Assembly: GCA_007026445.1 (NCBI GenBank)
Contig: VDMD01000252.1
Location: forward strand, 1 to 22,297
Direction: 5' to 3'
DNA: 22,297 nucleotides
Source of the DNA: Schizophyllum amplum
Lineage: Eukaryota > Basidiomycota > Agaricomycetes > Agaricales > Schizophyllaceae
Position numbers and translations under genes: made by a program. Every line of letters begins with the position of its first letter. Position 1 is the stretch's first letter. Positions 1 through 9,633 of the stretch are shown here, in pieces. The notes below the pieces were generated by a model that searched no databases, was not told where the DNA came from, and saw only the letters and a list, made by a program, of their open reading frames with translations.

Positions 1-734
1 GCGCAGCTCTCTCGGCGAACACGTAGACAGTATGTTCTGACCTATCTTTCATCGCGATGGTCGCTTTATGAGGCTGTATTCTCAGGTCGTGACCCCAAAC
101 ATGGTCGGCGGGCAATCATCAAAATTCATCTCCTCTGGGATCAGAGCTCAAAGCTGATGAAAGATCTGCTGCTTGCCTATGTCGAGCTGGATGCCGTCCT
201 GCTTCTGGTCATGGAGGCAGAAACTGGGACCAGGACTCTGAGCCCCGACGAATGCCGGGGCATCATCACTTTTTACGAGTCCTTTAACGACAAGGTAAGC
301 TAGCCCTGCCTGCACCTGAAATTGAGTGACATATTTGTTGTCAGTTCACGCCTTTGAGCCATGATATGTCCATCGGAAAGGCCCTCGACGACGTCACATC
401 TCGCAACGTACGGCAGCACCCGGACCTGGGGGCAAAGAGAGCTGCGATATTTGCTAGAATCACGACGAGGCCCCTTCTTGTTGATCCGCAAGAGCGACAG
501 GCTGGGAACTTTCTCTTGGACCAATGGAAGGTGCATCTTCCCGCTTAAGGTGAGGATATTTTCGCTAATTGTGTCCAGGCTAGCGCCGAAGCTGCTCAAG
601 CTACACGTTCCGCGCGCAAGAAACGGCAAGTGGTATATCTACAACGTATAGCCTGCGTCTTGCTGTCTGCACTGGCGGCCTGTTCCATGCTGCTGACGCT
701 GTTCCGATACTCGTCACAAGATGCTGGCAGTTAG
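1..734 (+). CDS. Unrecognised protein, C-terminal part, with C-terminal membrane anchor (5' end outside window)
   Basis: I do not recognise this family. Reading frame 1 is open from base 1 to 294 and includes the segment SLYEAVFSGRDPKHG. A 50 nt intron (295-344, GTAAGC...TTGTCAG) joins in phase 0 to 345-530, and a second intron (531-578, GTGCAT...GTCCAG, with CTAAT branch site) joins in phase 0 to 579-734. The last exon encodes an Ala-rich stretch, a basic patch (SARKKRQ), then about 20 hydrophobic residues (IACVLLSALAACSMLLTLF) and a short tail ending at TAG 732-734. That is the layout of a tail-anchored or single-pass membrane protein. If the second intron is retained, the frame stops at TAA 546-548 and the anchor is lost. 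About 211 residues are visible. No catalytic motif is evident. The exon frames are convincing; the function is unknown. Confidence 0.5.
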
Positions 735-1003
735 TCATACCACTGTGATCCTCTTTCGTGAGACCAATCTTTGTTTATTACTCTCGCCGCAGCCGTCGCT
801 GGATCGAACACGAATCTGCAGCATATCTGTGAACCTATAGTGATGTTAGTACAGAGCAAAACGAACACGGCTAGTGACAAACACTGGATCCGATGCATCG
901 TTTGGGAGGTCTTGTACTACCATGAAGCCGACCAGAAACATATACACACATCATGTACTTGTTGGCCCGTGCGCGTGAACGTTGACCGGTGTCGGTGAAT
1001 GTT

Positions 1004-1021
1004 ACGTTCAACGCTGAACGT
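1004..1021. repeat. Short perfect inverted repeat (7 bp arms, 4 nt loop)
   Basis: ACGTTCA at 1004-1010 is followed by ACGC and then TGAACGT at 1015-1021. More AACGTT palindromes lie beside it (near 979 and 1025). It sits about 50 bp beyond the 3' end of the tRNA, past the T-run, so it is not the Pol III terminator. It could be a small hairpin or a dyad protein-binding site; no function can be assigned. Confidence 0.4.
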
Positions 1022-1045
1022 GCAACGTTGGATACAGCGACTTGG

Positions 1046-1051
1046 AAAAAA
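1046..1051 (-). terminator. RNA polymerase III terminator of tRNA-Met
   Basis: On the minus strand a run of six T (plus-strand AAAAAA) lies about 20 nt past the discriminator base of the tRNA. This is the usual Pol III stop signal and supports a transcribed tRNA gene. Confidence 0.75.
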
Positions 1052-1071
1052 TAAACCAAACTGCAACGCTA

Positions 1072-1174
1072 TGTCCGCAGCCAGGATCGAACTGGCGATC
1101 TCCGGATTAAGGTCGGGTAGACCCGCATACAGTACGTATGAGACCGGCGCTCTAACCAACTGAGCCATGCAGAC
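1072..1174 (-). tRNA. tRNA-Met (CAT), elongator type, with a 29 nt intron
   Basis: The minus strand folds as a complete tRNA. The acceptor stem pairs GTCTGCA with TGCGGAC (one G-U pair), followed by discriminator A at 1072. The D arm is GCTC/GAGC around AGTTGGTTA, the anticodon loop is CTCATAA, the variable loop is AGATC, and the T arm is GCCAG-TTCGATC-CTGGC. Exon 1 is 1174-1137, the intron is 1136-1108 (between positions 37 and 38, the canonical site), and exon 2 is 1107-1072; the mature length is 74 nt before CCA addition. The intron contains TATG, which can pair with CATA of the anticodon region, as in typical eukaryotic pre-tRNAs. The A and B boxes are intact. Pair 31-39 at the foot of the anticodon stem is a T-T mismatch. 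The TTCGATC loop, G1-C72 pair and intron argue for the elongator rather than the initiator. Confidence 0.92.
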
Positions 1175-1432
1175 GCTGACTCGCATCTCCTGCGACTACT
1201 CGGAGTCTTCAGCTCTGCCATTGTCAGCAATGTCAAGCTTTTTTTGAAGTCTTCAGACCAGCCGGTGGTGTGGGCGACTTGACTTCCACTCAGGTCACTC
1301 GCAGACATGCACTTGGCGAACAGATCAGCTCAGGCTCGATTCTCACTGATTGCTCGGCCCCATTGTTCTCTCCAACTTCACATACACCTACGGTCGGCTG
1401 CAGGAGACTTGATACTATCACCTATCCGAGTG

Positions 1433-3147
1433 TCACCGCGTCGACAGCTCTACCGCGTTTTGAACGCGCCTAGCAGCGCCGTCATCTGAATTTCTCGCTG
1501 CCTCCGGTGGATAGGCGATGCCTGGTGGGGTGTTATTAGCACGGTGTCAGGCATGGAGTAGCGTTGTTTAAGGAGCGAGCAACCATATCGCGGAAAGGAA
1601 AGAGCTGACGGCAGAGATCAACCCACAGTAGCTCAGCCGCAGCAGCTCAGCAGATAAGAACACAGAAGCCAACCTCACGAAAGGGAAAGTACTCACTCTG
1701 TCGTCGCCAGATAATCTAGCAGGTATACCCTCGCGTGCGGCTTCAGCTCAATGGTGTCTATGTAGTCGAATGCGCCTGCGATTAAGTCTTGCAACGCCAG
1801 CCCACGCTCAATCTTCATCTTGTTGATCACTGGAAGGAGTGAGGCGTCAGCTGTGTTCGCTCGAAATCTGCGAGCACGAAAGCGATGACAACCATGAAAG
1901 CAATCGCAATGCCGAAAGCCCACAACTCCGAAAGCAAGCACACTCCATACTCACTCTCATACGCCGTCGTAAACTCGTCCCCCAGCATCGCGTTCACAAT
2001 GGTCTCCACGTCCGCAGGATGCGGTGCGCCCGTGCACGCGTATACCTCCGTGTCCGTCGTTGTGTCGTACGCTGCGTGGCACGCTTGCAGAACGTTGAGC
2101 ACGCGGCGCATGTCACCGCGGGCGAGGCGGAGGAGCGCGGCCTTGCCTTCGGGGGTGATAGAGACACTGGACGGGAGGGATTAGTGAAAGTCGAGGAAAT
2201 AGGGATCGAGAGATCCATGGAAGCAGGGGGTAGAGATGCGGATGCAAGCAGAGACACTTACCCCTCCGCGTCAATCACCATGTCCACCCTTCGCTCGACC
2301 TCCGCCAGCGGCAGCGGCGAGAACCTGAAGCGAGTGCAGCGACTCTGAATCGCAGGCGCGATCTTGCCAACGTAGTTGCAGATGATGCAGAAGCGCACGT
2401 TGCGTGTGTACTGCTCGATGACGCGGCGGAGGGCGGCCTGCGCGGCTTGGGTCATCATGTCGGCTTCATCAAGGATGACGAGCTGGGTGTGCGTGAGTTT
2501 GAACGTGCAGAAGAGTGAGGATGGGAGAAGAGGGGGAAGGTACGTGAGGATGGCACGAGGAGAGGACGACGAGGCACATGGTAAGCGCCGGGTGAGGTTC
2601 TGCGCGCAAAGACTCTGACCTTGAATCCCTTCGCAAATAGGGTGCGCGTCTCTGCGAACTGCTTGATCTGTTCGCGCACGACGTCAATGCCGCGGTCGTC
2701 AGACGCGTTCAGCTGCATAGGGAGGTGCGTTAAACGAGCCTCAATGCGAAGAGGGTAAGCGTACCTCCAGGACCTGTTTCCTAAATTCGGGCCCATATAT
2801 TCTTCGAGCGACTGCGAGAATGGTAGATGTCTTCCCTGTACCTGGAGGGCCGTAGAAGAGGAGATGTGGCAATCTATTCTTCTCGATGAACTTGTCGACT
2901 GCAGCCCGACGTTAGGACAAGCTTCTAATGACTCTGTGTACAACGCACTTGTGGTAGTTATGTCCTTGTGCGAGACGACATCGTCAAGCGTGACGGGTCG
3001 GTACTTCTCTACCCTGCAAGCGCGTCAGGACGCGTCGCGCGCCGACCTTCAAAGCTCTGCATACCAAGGGAGATTGTCATCGTCATATGGATTCTCCGTC
3101 GCCTTTCCCTTTCCCTTCGCCGCGCTAGGTATCGGGTCTACTTCCAT
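1433..3147 (-). CDS. RFC5/RFC3: Replication factor C small subunit (human RFC5 / yeast Rfc3 orthologue), clamp loader ATPase
   Basis: This AAA+ subunit of the RFC complex opens PCNA and loads it on primed DNA in the nucleus. Exons on the minus strand: 3147-3065, 3013-2949, 2898-2765, 2712-2620, 2482-2262, 2166-1955, 1829-1697, and 1521 to the end. The assembled protein has about 341 residues, close to the 340 of human RFC5. The N-terminal RFC box is LPWVEKYRP. Walker A is GPPGTGKT (about residues 66-73), Walker B/DEAD is LVILDEAD (126-133), and the SRC arginine-finger motif is QSRCTRF (about 171-177). The [10 protein letters not shown] and [12 protein letters not shown] segments follow. The last exon needs two missing A bases (runs at 1491-1493 and 1458-1461) to read the family-like ending through [12 protein letters not shown] to TGA 1433-1435. 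As given, the frame stops at TGA 1482-1484 with SEKFR. Late introns are long (137, 95, 125, 175 nt). MCB-like sites lie upstream. Identity is very secure; the exact C-terminus depends on the consensus bases. Confidence 0.93.
3030..3035. promoter_or_regulatory. MCB-like ACGCGT inside intron 1 of the RFC gene
   Basis: A perfect palindromic ACGCGT lies inside the 51 nt first intron (3014-3064), with ACGCG-like flanks on both sides. It is about 110 bp inside the start codon and could extend the promoter cluster. A chance occurrence cannot be excluded for this single copy. Confidence 0.4.
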
Positions 3148-3398
3148 AATATCAACAGGTTTATGTGAAACCCTAACGAGGCCGACGCGTCGAAAGTAGC
3201 AAGACGCGTCTTGACGCGACGCGCCGACGCCCCAAATTCAGATCGGAGCTCGAATTGGCACGCGATCCTGAACTCTAACTCGCCCATCCACGTGATCACC
3301 ACACAAAAGCAAGCGGCGAGAAATTGCTTTGTGATCAGAACTGCCTTGGTCGAGGACTTCATCGTTCACGTCGTTGAACAGACTCAGGCGTCTGCAAC
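3148..3398. promoter_or_regulatory. Divergent promoter between the RFC and ubiquitin-S27a genes, with an MCB-like cluster
   Basis: This 251 bp gap separates two start codons that face away from each other. ACGCGT occurs at 3185-3190 and 3204-3209, followed by ACGCGA 3214-3219 and ACGCGC 3219-3224, all within 40 bp and 38-78 bp upstream of the RFC start. ACGCGT is the MluI cell-cycle box bound by MBF-type factors that drive replication genes at G1/S in yeasts. The S27a start is about 175 bp from the cluster, so the elements probably serve the RFC side. No clear TATA box is seen for either gene. Confidence 0.6.
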
Positions 3399-4035
<637 letters not shown>

Positions 4036-4278
4036 GATGCATCCTAGTGTAGCTTAGTACTTATCCATGTAGCCTGCTATGCAATATGCGTATGTGTGTA
4101 CGATGAACTGCTCATGGTGTGATGTCGATCCGCTGAATTGCATGCGTGCAGAGAACAATGTATGTCAATGGATAAATAGGTTACATCCAGCAGAAGGTCT
4201 ATGATTACGAAGAGTAGTAGGGTATCACTCTAAGCTACAGCTGTGTGTTTGCTACACATGCACCCATCCTCCTCCAGC

Positions 4279-5770
4279 CTACGCACAACTGAGGCGCATC
4301 GCCTCTCTCACCCCAACCCACAATTCCTCATGCTCTGGCATGCCATCCACGCCCTTCAGCAGCGGGAACAGTGCCTGCAGCCTCTCCGCCATGACTGCGG
4401 AGTTGAAGACCGTGGGCGAGAGAAGGGTCAGGCGTTCCAGGGCTCTTACGCCTCCCTCCATCTCCTCAAGTCCCTTGCCCGCGTCAACGCTCTTCCCAGC
4501 GTCCACCTCCGCCTCCTTCTCCGCATCTACCGGTACCATCAACACAGTCAAACGCGGGCACGCCCGCGCCAATACACCCAACACGCCCACCGTCCCCTTG
4601 CACCCCCACTTCACACGCTCCTCCCTCTCTGCCACGGGCGCCGACCCCAGCTCGAGCCACTCCAGCCCCGGCCACCCCTTCACCAGTCGCCCCATCTCCT
4701 CGTCCGCCAGGTCTGGCACACACCGCGTATCCAAGACCAGGTGCTTCAGGCCCTCGAGGACCGCCAACGGCCTCAGCGCATGTGCATTCAGCTCGCCCTC
4801 CCCGTCGTGGTGCCATTCGAGAGTGACGCTGTGTAGGCTGCGCTGACCCGCATGTGCGATGGCCGCGCAGACATGCTTGGCCGTGGACGCCGGTAGCGAG
4901 GTGTCCTCAATATCGAGGAGCAGATCCGTGAGTGTGTCGCGCGGGACGAGTGCGAGGAATGCAACGAGCGTCGCTGCATGCGCGCGCAGGCGCAACCAGC
5001 GGAGCGCGGGAAGCAAGCCTGGCGCAGGCAACGGCAGCGCATCCGCATTCAAGCGCTCCGCATGTAGCTCGAGCGTTTCCAGGCGCGGCAGCCGCGCGAG
5101 TGCCGTCACCGCCGCCGGGCGCAAACTCGCGCCGAGCTTGAGCGACAACGCGCGCAGGTCGGATTGCAAGCGTAAAGAGGTGTCGCTCTCCTCGCTCACA
5201 GGCCCGCGCACGCGGAGAGCGGCGAGCGCTGGGCAGAGGGTAGGTAGGCGCGCGAGGGCGCCGTGTAGGGCGGGGCTGCGCGAGGTGTCGAGTTCGAGAG
5301 TGCGCAGTGTTCGGCCAGCAAAGCGGGTGAGGTCGACGTCGCCAGCACCGCCGGTGAGGCGAAGACCGGAGATGCCTGGGAAGAGAGAGTTAAATACGGC
5401 GTGTAGGGCGGGTGGGAGGATGGGGGAGCTGTAGATGGAGATCCGGCGGACGCGATGTGCGTAGGCGGTGAGGCGGGCGAAGTCCGTGGAGTTGGGATGC
5501 TGAGTTAGGGTCTGAGATGGATGTAGACCATGACGTCAGTTAGACAAGCGGGTACACTAATATGGAGGCACGCACATATTGTTTGCCCTCGTACTTCAGC
5601 TGGGGCAGGAGGGCGAGGACAGGGGATATCGAGGGCAAGACGCGCCAAAGCTGATCGAGCGCGGGATCCTTCCACGCTTGGCACGTCCGTGCAGCAGCGC
5701 TGAGCGCACCCTTCTCGCAGTCCTCGAAAATATCCCGCAGAATTTCGTCGATGAGGAGAGCGTGGTGCAT
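4279..5770 (-). CDS. F-box protein with leucine-rich C-terminal region
   Basis: Two exons, 5770-5576 and 5511-4279, flank a 64 nt intron (GTGCGT...TCTCAG), giving about 475 residues. The N-terminus (MHHALLIDEILRDIFEDCEK...AAARTCQAWKDPALDQLWR, residues about 1-42) is the F-box pattern common in mushroom proteins: a LLI/L-EIL-IF start followed by a C-W-LDxLW core. F-box proteins bind Skp1 and give substrate specificity to SCF ubiquitin ligases. After the intron come AYAHRVRRIS and repeated leucine-rich segments with LxxLxLxx spacing (such as LPRLETLELHAE and LEWLELG), typical of the degenerate LRR region of these proteins. The frame is intact with strong GC bias at third positions. The substrate cannot be predicted. 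Such genes are highly expanded in agaricomycetes, so orthology is not implied. Confidence 0.85.
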
Positions 5771-6450
5771 GGTTGCTTCGTGTCTATAGTTTCTCGGGGT
5801 CTGGTTCCTCGGGGTTCGTTCGCTGATGCTAAGTCCGTGCTGTTGTTGAATAGGCGTCGGCCTTGGAGCTGCTTGAGGCTGTCTATGCGAGCGATGGTCT
5901 AATGCGAGCTGTTTCTATGTCGGAAAGCGAGCCGCGGCGGTATGTATAGAGCCTTTGATGCGTCTGAGAAGTCTATAGTCTAAGAGCCGCAAGCAGAACC
6001 AAGACCGATGACCGGCGTAGGGACCGTGAGGGTGGAGAAGCGGAGGGCGAGGAAGGGGAAGGGAACCTTGAAGGTGGAAGGAGAACGTGGGGAACGGAGG
6101 CTTTGTTTGCCATCAGGAAAACAATGGACCGATCTGTGCGGGGAAATCCGATCAATCACGTGCAACGCTCAACTTCGCTGCTGCCACTCAAGTTCTGCTC
6201 CCTATAGCACTGACAAAAGGAGAGCACTACTTGCGTCTCAGTGAGCTCTACTTCGTGTTAGTGAAATCATGTCGTGTCTTCCAGGTCGTAAAGTACATGC
6301 AACTAAACATGGCGTAGTTATCTAACCTCTCAAATTGCCCTTTTCAATTTTGTGTGGGCTCTCAGCAGCATTTAGGCGTGTCCATCGTGATTCTCATCAT
6401 GCCTTCGCAAATATCCGCCTGTCCTTGCTAAAGCGCACTGCAAAGCCTTG
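5771..6450. other. Intergenic: F-box promoter side and MFS 3' side
   Basis: About 680 bp between the F-box start (minus strand) and the stop of the MFS transporter (minus strand). Short open frames on both strands lack splice-consistent extension or recognisable motifs. I see no RNA gene or repeat here. Confidence 0.5.
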
Positions 6451-8236
6451 TCAGCTTTTCATCTCCGTCTCCACTGGCATGAAGGACGCACGATGCAGAA
6501 CGAAGAACGACCCTGCTGTCATCATCACGCCGCCATACACGATCAGCGCGGTCCAGCTACCGCCAGTCGCATCGAAGATGGCGCCGCCGACAGCACCGCC
6601 GCTGAGCTGGCCGGGCGCGGTCATGAGCATCATAATGCCGGTCATGGTCGCCAGGTTGTCGACACCCCACATCTCTGCACACATGACGGGGAGGAGAGTG
6701 AGGAAGCACCCGGCAAATATGCCCCAGAGCTACGTGGACGAAGAATCAGTATGGACCAATGCGTTGTGGGTAGAAGATGACGAACCACAGCGAAGACGTT
6801 GATAGCTGCGAAGCTCTCCGCGAATTGCCAGAAGACGAGCTGGAGTACACCTCCCAGGAAGACACTGATGAAGAAGACATTGAAGGTGCCGAAGACATCC
6901 GCAGCCCAGCCCACGAAGATCTGAATGAATGAGTTGTGAGTGGCAGGTCACTGGACCCAATGGTATTCACCCTTCCCAGGCCACCAGCCAGGTTGAGGAG
7001 TGTAGTCGGAACTGCCGTCACGAGCGAGTTTGGATCCAGCGACGGTACTTTCTCCGTTGCATATTGTGGCAGGTAGTATACCGGGAGCTGCGTACTGTCA
7101 GTACACATTCTCGCCCGAGATGTGTAAGCCAGACGAGTCGTACCAAGTAGCCGAAGTTCAGCACAATGAGGCACACTAAGCAGTGCAACGTCAGCCATCG
7201 GCGTACAGAGTGCTCTTTCATGACTACTCACGCGTCAAGCTCCAGAAGCGCAGATCCGTCAAGTATGTCTTGAACGTCGCCCGCATAGTTTGCGTCGGTC
7301 CTGCTTCCGTCCCCTGGCGCCTTGCAGGCGGGCGGCGCTCCTTGATGAGTAGGCAGGCAATGATGTAGAAGAAACCATGGATAAACGAGTAGATCAGTAA
7401 CGTCTTCTTGTACCCGACCGTCGTTAACCTGCAATAAACAAATCAGTTTGTGATCACAGGAAGAAAACAGTATGGGTAGAATCCCTTACAGATCGTTGAC
7501 TTACAACTGCCTCAAGATCAACGTCGCCACCGCGCTACCGATGCCAGTGCCACCGCCAACCATGCCGGTAGCTAGACCCCGCCTCTTGAGGAACCACTGT
7601 GAGGGAAGCGCCATGTACATTGGTGTCCCGAGACCGATCGCAGCGCCTGTGCACGCGGCTTGCAGAACGAAGACCTGCACGAGAGTTGTGCTGAAGGACG
7701 AGGCAAGCATGAAGATGAAGGTGAGGATGCAGCTGATGATGATGAGGGGCTGCAGATGGGGTCAGAAGATGTTCAAGAGGTGTTCTGATCCGCCAGCACG
7801 TACGCGATATCCACTGCGTGAAGTGTTGGTCAGTATACGACCTTTGTTGTCAATGAATGCAAGACACGTACTATTTATCCCCCAACCTCCCTGCAAACAG
7901 CGTCGCAATGATGCATGTGAAGCTCATCAGCCCACCCGCCAAGCTCAGCACGCTGACGGGCGTGTCCGGGAACACGTTCTCCTGGTAGTATGACTGAAAG
8001 ATGCCCCAGGTGAAGCCCCAGCCGAGGCCGCACGCGCCGAGGAGGAAGCATCCGAAGGCGACTCCCCATGCGCGCCAGCCGCCGTCCGGGAATGTCCACT
8101 CTTCGTCCTCGGAGACGGGCGATTCGAGGTCTACGATGCTCCGTGCTTTCTCGGAGGCAGGCGTCTGAGCCTTCTCGTCAACCGGGGTCTCCGGGACTGC
8201 CGCCTCTGCTACCTTGGAGAGCGTCGGTACGCTCAT
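6451..8236 (-). CDS. MFS transporter of the monocarboxylate porter (MCT/MCH-like) family
   Basis: A polytopic plasma-membrane carrier, probably for monocarboxylates or related small molecules; the true substrate is unknown. Exons: 8236-7872, 7813-7804 (only 10 nt), 7749-7505, 7428-7232, 7175-7144, 7087-6971, 6920-6786 and 6729-6451, with introns of 50-76 nt. They total 1380 nt, that is 459 residues with all phases consistent. A hydrophilic N-tail of about 47 residues precedes the family signature PDGGWRAWGV (about residues 50-59) and TM1. TM helices follow, with FAGRLGDKYGYR at the TM2-3 loop, QWFLKRRGLATG at TM4-5, a central loop with KERRPP, and a second half beginning WSLTLCLIVLNFGYL. The C-terminal half holds GRIFVGWAADVFG and ends with a short tail before TGA at 6451-6453. 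ATG 8236 is the first ATG of the frame. No defects are seen. Confidence 0.93.
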
Positions 8237-8287
8237 AGCTGATCGAAGAGATGGTATGATCAGAGCTAGCAAAGAGGATGCGCGCTA

Positions 8288-8388
8288 GCGAGAGAGACAA
8301 CACCGAGGACGGAGGAAGGAGGGGAGGGGGATGGGGTCCACGAGAAGGGAGGGAGACTCACTTCGCCGCACTTGCGCCCTACATATAG
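8288..8388 (-). promoter_or_regulatory. Putative core promoter of the MFS transporter gene
   Basis: On the minus strand a TATA-like element (TATATG, about 8382-8388) is followed by a long CT-rich tract (about 8288-8360) and then the start codon at 8236. A CT-rich block just before the transcription start is common in fungal promoters of well-expressed genes. No transcript start can be read from sequence alone. Confidence 0.4.
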
Positions 8389-9633
8389 GCGCCTGCCCTG
8401 AGGCCCAGCAGCTTATCGTTGAATGAAGATTGGAGACCCGCGGAGGATGATCGCCATCGCCAGATGATACAATTCACAGTGAAGCGCATGGTGCAGCCGT
8501 GATGCGAGCGCCTGAGCGGAAACAGTGACTCTGCGAGTCGAGAGTTCGTCCGTTGAGCTTTAAACGTTCCGTAGACGAATAGGTAGCATTGCCAGGAGGG
8601 AAAGTTCGTCACAAGCAGCGTAAAAGTCAAGAGCCGCACCGAGACCGCAAAGTGAGCCGTAAACTGAATGCAACGCGCTATAGGCGCCTACCAAAGGGAG
8701 GTAAGCAGCGAAACGACAATGCGCTGCATAGCCACAAGATAGGCACCAGATGATCCGTCGGCAGACGCCCCGACGAACATAAAACTTGCCTGTTGAAGTA
8801 CTAGGAGAGACCCGTGTTTACAAACCCGAGTGTCTTCAAAGACTTTTTATCTCCATTCCGTTGCCTGTAGTAAGTCCTTGAGAGGCGTGGTTTGGCCACA
8901 CGCGTGGCACGCATCCAACCCGGTGCATGTGGCGAATTAAACTGCGAAGGGATCGTAAGGCAAGAACGGTCCAACGGTATCGACTTGCTACGTCGTCGTG
9001 CAATTAAAGGTATGATGCAGGCCTGTGGCGCTCGGCGTCGACCCGCGACACGCCAAGTCCAAGGTTGCGTTGTTAAGAGAGGTCACCGGACGGTTGAGGG
9101 TCGTATGTCACGCAAATGTCACACGCTTTTCGTCTCAGAAAGGCAACTTTCGAAATCTGTCAAAGCGCGGCAGCTCGGCAAAAAGGGCCTCCTTGCTTAT
9201 AGAAGGGATTATCTTCGCGGCTCTACAAGGTATACCTTTTCGGGAGGAAGACTTCTTCATTGTCAGCAGTCAAGCGTCCCAGAGGCCAAAGCCTGTCAGG
9301 ACACCGCAGAAAAGTGGTAGCAAGAACTTACTTACACATTACTCAAGTCCGAACTTCCGCCATTTTATCTCGAGTTGCGAGCTTGATCCATCCGCTCGCC
9401 TCAGCGGAGGACCTCGGCCAACCAGCGACGGCTATACTTTCCCGCACGGGCGCGAACCCGCTTACTGCGGCAAGAGCTTGAGCAGATAACTACGCAGCAC
9501 GCTGAGGGCAGGTTGGGGCAGCGAACTGCAGCGCATCGGTCAGACGGGACTTACAGATAATTACATACATCGCCTCCTCCGCTAGGGAGCCTCCTACGAT
9601 TCCAAGCCGCAGTACAGTGTTCAGATATGCTGC
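8389..9633. other. Intergenic region upstream of the MFS transporter
   Basis: About 1.2 kb without a gene I can support. Open frames on the plus strand (8892-9489) overlap each other in different frames and have arginine-rich, non-protein-like composition with no splice context. A lone ACGCGT is present at 8900-8905. A tRNA-like T-arm at about 9450-9470 was checked and does not extend into a full cloverleaf. Confidence 0.5.

Noticed and set aside
7088..7143. MFS intron ending at the first CAG (GACAG) instead of TACGCAG
   Set aside because: The first acceptor shifts the frame; the second gives FGYLLPVYYLPQYA in phase with the rest of the transporter.
8892..9489. Overlapping plus-strand frames of 142 and 154 codons
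   Set aside because: They overlap in different frames, are Arg/Ser-rich without hydrophobic core, and show no intron signals or family motifs.
9440..9490. Possible tRNA on the minus strand (GGTTCGCGCCC, B-box-like)
   Set aside because: A 4 bp T-arm can be drawn, but there is no matching acceptor stem, D arm or anticodon arm.
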